DNA of 64,000 nucleotides from Nocardia aurea (GTDB lineage: Bacteria > Actinomycetota > Actinomycetes > Mycobacteriales > Mycobacteriaceae), in NCBI RefSeq assembly GCF_003123685.1, contig NZ_QCYJ01000020.1, forward strand, positions 186,001 through 250,000, read 5' to 3'. The translations under genes and the position numbers were made by a program. Position 1 is the first letter of the stretch. Each line of letters begins with the position of its first letter. Shown piece after piece: positions 61,410 through 64,000 of the stretch. A model generated the notes under the pieces. That model saw nothing but the letters and a program-made list of their open reading frames with translations, was not told where the DNA came from and did not search any database.

Positions 61410-61559
61410 CTATGCCCGCGCAGGTCGTGACCGTGACACGGGTTCGACACGTTCCGGATACGGACGGTGCGTTTGCGGCCCGGAACGCGATAACCGATGT
61501 GGACGGTTGACCAGATGCGCGCTACCGTTCACGTCCACAGGCCGAACAAGGGAGATCGG

Positions 61560-63029
61560 ATGACCGCGTCCGAACGCGGGAGGCTCGCGGCGGTGCCCGC
61601 CCCCACCGAGCACCCGGCAACCAGCGCCTTCGCCGCACCGCACCGGGGGCTCGCGCGACTCGCCGCCGACCTGGCCGAGGGCACACTCACCTCGAGCGAG
61701 GCCGTCACGTCCGCCCTCGACCGCATCGAGGCCAGTCAGCCGACGCTCAACGCCTTCCGCGTCATCCGGCGCGACAAGGCGCTGGCCGAAGCCGCCGACG
61801 CCGATCGCCGGATCGCCGCGGGCGAACGCCTTCCGCTGCTCGGCGTGCCGATCGCGGTCAAGGACGACACCGATATCGCGGGCGAGCCGACGGCGTTCGG
61901 CTGCGGCGGCGAATTCGCGCCGAAGACCGAGGACGCCGAATCGGTGCGCAGACTGCGCGCGGCGGGCGCGGTGATCGTCGGCAAGACCAATACCTGCGAA
62001 CTCGGCCAGCTGCCCTTCACCAGCGGCGCCGCCTTCGGCCACACCCGCAATCCCTGGCATGCCGAACGCACCCCGGGTGGGTCCTCGGGCGGCTCGGCGG
62101 CGGCCGTCGCGGCCGGATTGGTCCCCGCCGCACTGGGTTCCGACGGCGCGGGCTCGGTCCGCATCCCGGCGGCATGGACGAATCTGGTCGGCATCAAACC
62201 CCAGCGCGGGCGCATCTCCACCTGGCCGCTGCCCGAGGCGTTCCACGGCCTCACCGTCAACGGACCGCTGGCCCGCACCGTGGCCGACGCCGCGCTACTC
62301 CTCGATCTCGCGGCAGGCCCGCACGCGGGCGACCTGCACACCCCCGCGCCGGTCACCGTCTCCGACGCCGTCGGACGCGATCCCGGCAGCCTGCGGATCG
62401 CGCTTTCCCTGCGCATCCCCTTCACCGCCACCAGAACCGCGCTGAACCCGCAGATCGAAGCGGCGGTCCTGCGCATGGCCGCGACGCTGCGCGCGCTCGG
62501 CCATTCGGTGACCGTCGCCGACCTGCACTACGGCATCATGATCGGCGCGTCGTTCCTGCCGCGGTCGATGGCCGGTATCAGCCGGGTATGCGACGCCATG
62601 CCCGGCGCGGTGGTCGATCCGCGCACCCGCGCCAACGTCCGCTTCGGGCGGCTGTTGAACGGACCGGCGCTGTTCGCCGCCCGGCAGGCGGAACCGTTGC
62701 TGCACAGGCGAATCGGATCGTTCTTCCGCGACTACGACCTGGTGCTCGCGCCGACCACCGCCACACCGCCGCCCCGCGCGACCGAGATCGACGGCATCGG
62801 CGTGAACGACACCAACAACCTCATCACCGCCGCGTGTCCCTACACCTGGCCGTGGAACGTGCTCGGCTGGCCGAGTGTCAACATCCCGGCCGGGTTCACC
62901 GACGACGGATTGCCCATCGGCGCCCAGCTCATGGGCACCGCGAGTTCGGAGCCACTACTGGTCTCGCTCGCGGCGCAGGTGGAATCGGAGCTGCACTGGG
63001 AACGCCGCCGCCCCGAACCCTGGTGGTGA
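61560..63029 (+). CDS. Amidase-signature enzyme
   Basis: 489 residues from the ATG at 61560 (GGGAG 6 nt upstream). The Ser-cisSer-Lys triad is complete: GVPIAVKDDTDIAG (Lys), TPGGSSGGSAAAVAAGL (cis-Ser region), GSDGAGSVRIPAAW (nucleophile Ser). A homologue sits next to era in Mycobacterium (amiA2). Substrate unknown. Confidence 0.92.
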   Translation: MTASERGRLAAVPAPTEHPATSAFAAPHRGLARLAADLAEGTLTSSEAVTSALDRIEASQPTLNAFRVIRRDKALAEAADADRRIAAGERLPLLGVPIAVKDDTDIAGEPTAFGCGGEFAPKTEDAESVRRLRAAGAVIVGKTNTCELGQLPFTSGAAFGHTRNPWHAERTPGGSSGGSAAAVAAGLVPAALGSDGAGSVRIPAAWTNLVGIKPQRGRISTWPLPEAFHGLTVNGPLARTVADAALLLDLAAGPHAGDLHTPAPVTVSDAVGRDPGSLRIALSLRIPFTATRTALNPQIEAAVLRMAATLRALGHSVTVADLHYGIMIGASFLPRSMAGISRVCDAMPGAVVDPRTRANVRFGRLLNGPALFAARQAEPLLHRRIGSFFRDYDLVLAPTTATPPPRATEIDGIGVNDTNNLITAACPYTWPWNVLGWPSVNIPAGFTDDGLPIGAQLMGTASSEPLLVSLAAQVESELHWERRRPEPWW

Positions 63030-63030
63030 G

Positions 63031-63954
63031 CTAGAAGCCGAGTTTGCCCAGCTGTTTGGGATCGCGCTGCCAATCCTTGGCGACCTTCACGTGCAGATGC
63101 AGGTAGATCCGCACGCCGAGGATATGTTCGATCTGCTGGCGGGCATTGGTGCCGACCTCCTTGAGCCTGGCGCCACCCTTGCCGATGACGATCGCCTTCT
63201 GACTCGGGCGCTCGACGTAGAGCAGGGCGTGCACGTCGAGCATGTCCTCGTTCTCCTCGCGCGGCAGCACCTCCTCGATGACGACGGCGAGCGAATGCGG
63301 GAGTTCGTCGCGCACGCCCTCGAGCGCGGCCTCGCGGATCAGCTCGGCCATGAGGGTTTCCTCCGGCTCGTCGGTCAACTCGCCGTCGGGGTAGAAGGCG
63401 GGACCTTCCGGCATCTTCGAGGCGATGACGTCGACGAGTACCTCGACCTGCTCACCCTTGACCGCCGAGACCGGCACCACGTCGGCGTCGGGACCGAGCA
63501 GCCGGGACAGCCCGAGCAACTGGGCCGCGATCTCGTCGCGGCTCACCTTGTCGATCTTGGTGACCACGCCGAGCACGGTGGTCTTGGGCGCCATCTGCTT
63601 GATCTGCTGCACGATCCACCGATCGCCAGGACCGATCTTCTCGTCGGCCGGGATGCACAGCGCGATGACGTCGACCTCGGAATAGGTGTCGCGCACCAGA
63701 TCGTTGAGGCGCTGTCCGAGCAGGGTGCGCGGACGATGCAGTCCCGGGGTGTCGACCAGGATCAGCTGCGTGTGGTCGCGGTGCACGATGCCGCGAATGG
63801 TGTGCCGCGTGGTCTGCGGACGCGAGGAGGTGATCGCGATCTTCGCACCGACCAGGGCGTTGGTCAGCGTCGACTTGCCGGTATTGGGTCTGCCGACGAA
63901 ACAGACGAAACCCGAACGGAATTCGGCGGAGTCACCCGCGCGACCGTCAGCCAC
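63031..63954 (-). CDS. era: GTPase Era
   Basis: 307 residues from the GTG at 63954. G1 FVGRPNTGKSTLTNALVG, G2 TTRHTIRG, G3 LVDTPGLHRP, G4 TKIDKV, G5 VSAVKG, and a C-terminal KH domain (IVIGKGGARLKEVGTNARQ). Era binds 16S rRNA and assists 30S assembly. Its start overlaps the end of the upstream gene. Confidence 0.97.
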   Translation of the reverse strand: MADGRAGDSAEFRSGFVCFVGRPNTGKSTLTNALVGAKIAITSSRPQTTRHTIRGIVHRDHTQLILVDTPGLHRPRTLLGQRLNDLVRDTYSEVDVIALCIPADEKIGPGDRWIVQQIKQMAPKTTVLGVVTKIDKVSRDEIAAQLLGLSRLLGPDADVVPVSAVKGEQVEVLVDVIASKMPEGPAFYPDGELTDEPEETLMAELIREAALEGVRDELPHSLAVVIEEVLPREENEDMLDVHALLYVERPSQKAIVIGKGGARLKEVGTNARQQIEHILGVRIYLHLHVKVAKDWQRDPKQLGKLGF

Positions 63955-64000
63955 CCCGCACCTCGGCGGTAGCCGCCGTGGCGGCTGTCGAATCGTCGGA
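63947..64000 (-). CDS. 3' end of the gene upstream of era (cut by window)
   Basis: The last 17 codons (SDDSTAATAATAEVRGG) and a TGA overlapping the era start by 8 bases. In related genomes a CBS-domain (CorC-like) protein or a small protein precedes era; too little is visible to decide. Confidence 0.5.
   Translation of the reverse strand, partial: SDDSTAATAATAEVRGG

Overview
The window is high-GC actinobacterial DNA, most likely from Nocardia or a close mycolic-acid-bearing relative. The right part has the gene order expected of that group: era - amidase - recO - uppS; glyS facing a SmtB/Zur operon; dnaG - dgt; and a PapA-type acyltransferase. A tRNA-Asn gene (35859-35931, minus strand) separates this chromosomal backbone (about 36-64 kb) from a mobile, prophage- or plasmid-like region (1 to about 35.8 kb). 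The mobile region abuts the 3' end of the tRNA, the usual integration point, and its left end lies outside the window.

Mobile region, left to right. At 1-3.5 kb there are unknown genes: a truncated membrane-anchored protein, a tandem pair of paralogues of which one is frameshifted and decayed, five exact 24-bp tandem repeats, and one more unknown gene. At 4.1-10.5 kb lies a compact metabolic cassette: an 87-residue small protein, a SAM-dependent methyltransferase-like protein, a CYTH-domain phosphohydrolase/cyclase-like protein, an XRE-type regulator on the other strand, an octopine/opine-dehydrogenase-like enzyme and an FAD amine-oxidase-like enzyme. Three of these genes (methyltransferase, opine dehydrogenase, amine oxidase) each form their own unit of leader, gene and terminator. 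Their leaders share a tandem stem-loop just ahead of the start codon that buries the Shine-Dalgarno sequence. Two of the leaders are about 150-nt duplicates whose differences largely keep the stems paired. This is the best candidate in the window for an undescribed system: a small-molecule (opine-like) pathway under a shared cis-acting RNA.

At 10.9-20.6 kb about 17 small rightward genes of phage/plasmid type follow, including a DUF932 protein and a secreted four-cysteine protein, separated by strong hairpin terminators. At 20.8-32.8 kb a tightly overlapping leftward operon encodes a YqaJ-type exonuclease and RecT annealing protein (lambda-Red-like), an excisionase-like HTH protein, replication-initiation proteins, a TOPRIM-DnaB primase-helicase, SSB, a RusA resolvase, a WhiB regulator, a dNTP-hydrolase-like protein, a DEDDh exonuclease and a cutinase/LysB-like esterase. 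It faces a repressor gene at 33.1 kb across an operator-like control region. No terminase, capsid, tail or integrase gene is visible. Next to the tRNA are an XRE regulator, a multi-pass membrane protein and a pair of 9-bp direct repeats that resemble integrase arm sites.

Backbone, left to right: YtxH-like protein, dnaG, dgt, YdcF-like protein, MBL hydrolase, TPM-domain membrane protein, MerR regulator, methyltransferase (with a thiolase remnant upstream), sulfite-oxidase-like molybdoenzyme (single-base frameshift), PapA-like acyltransferase, TenA-like protein, DUF1707 protein, glyS, smtB-zur, lipoprotein, membrane protein divergent from a TetR, HerA-like ATPase pseudogene (its P-loop segment deleted), YbjN-like protein, uppS, recO, XRE-cupin regulator divergent from a thioredoxin-reductase-like enzyme, TetR plus alpha/beta hydrolase behind a palindromic operator, amidase, era, and the tail of the gene upstream of era. 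All functions are read from motifs by eye; no database search was possible.
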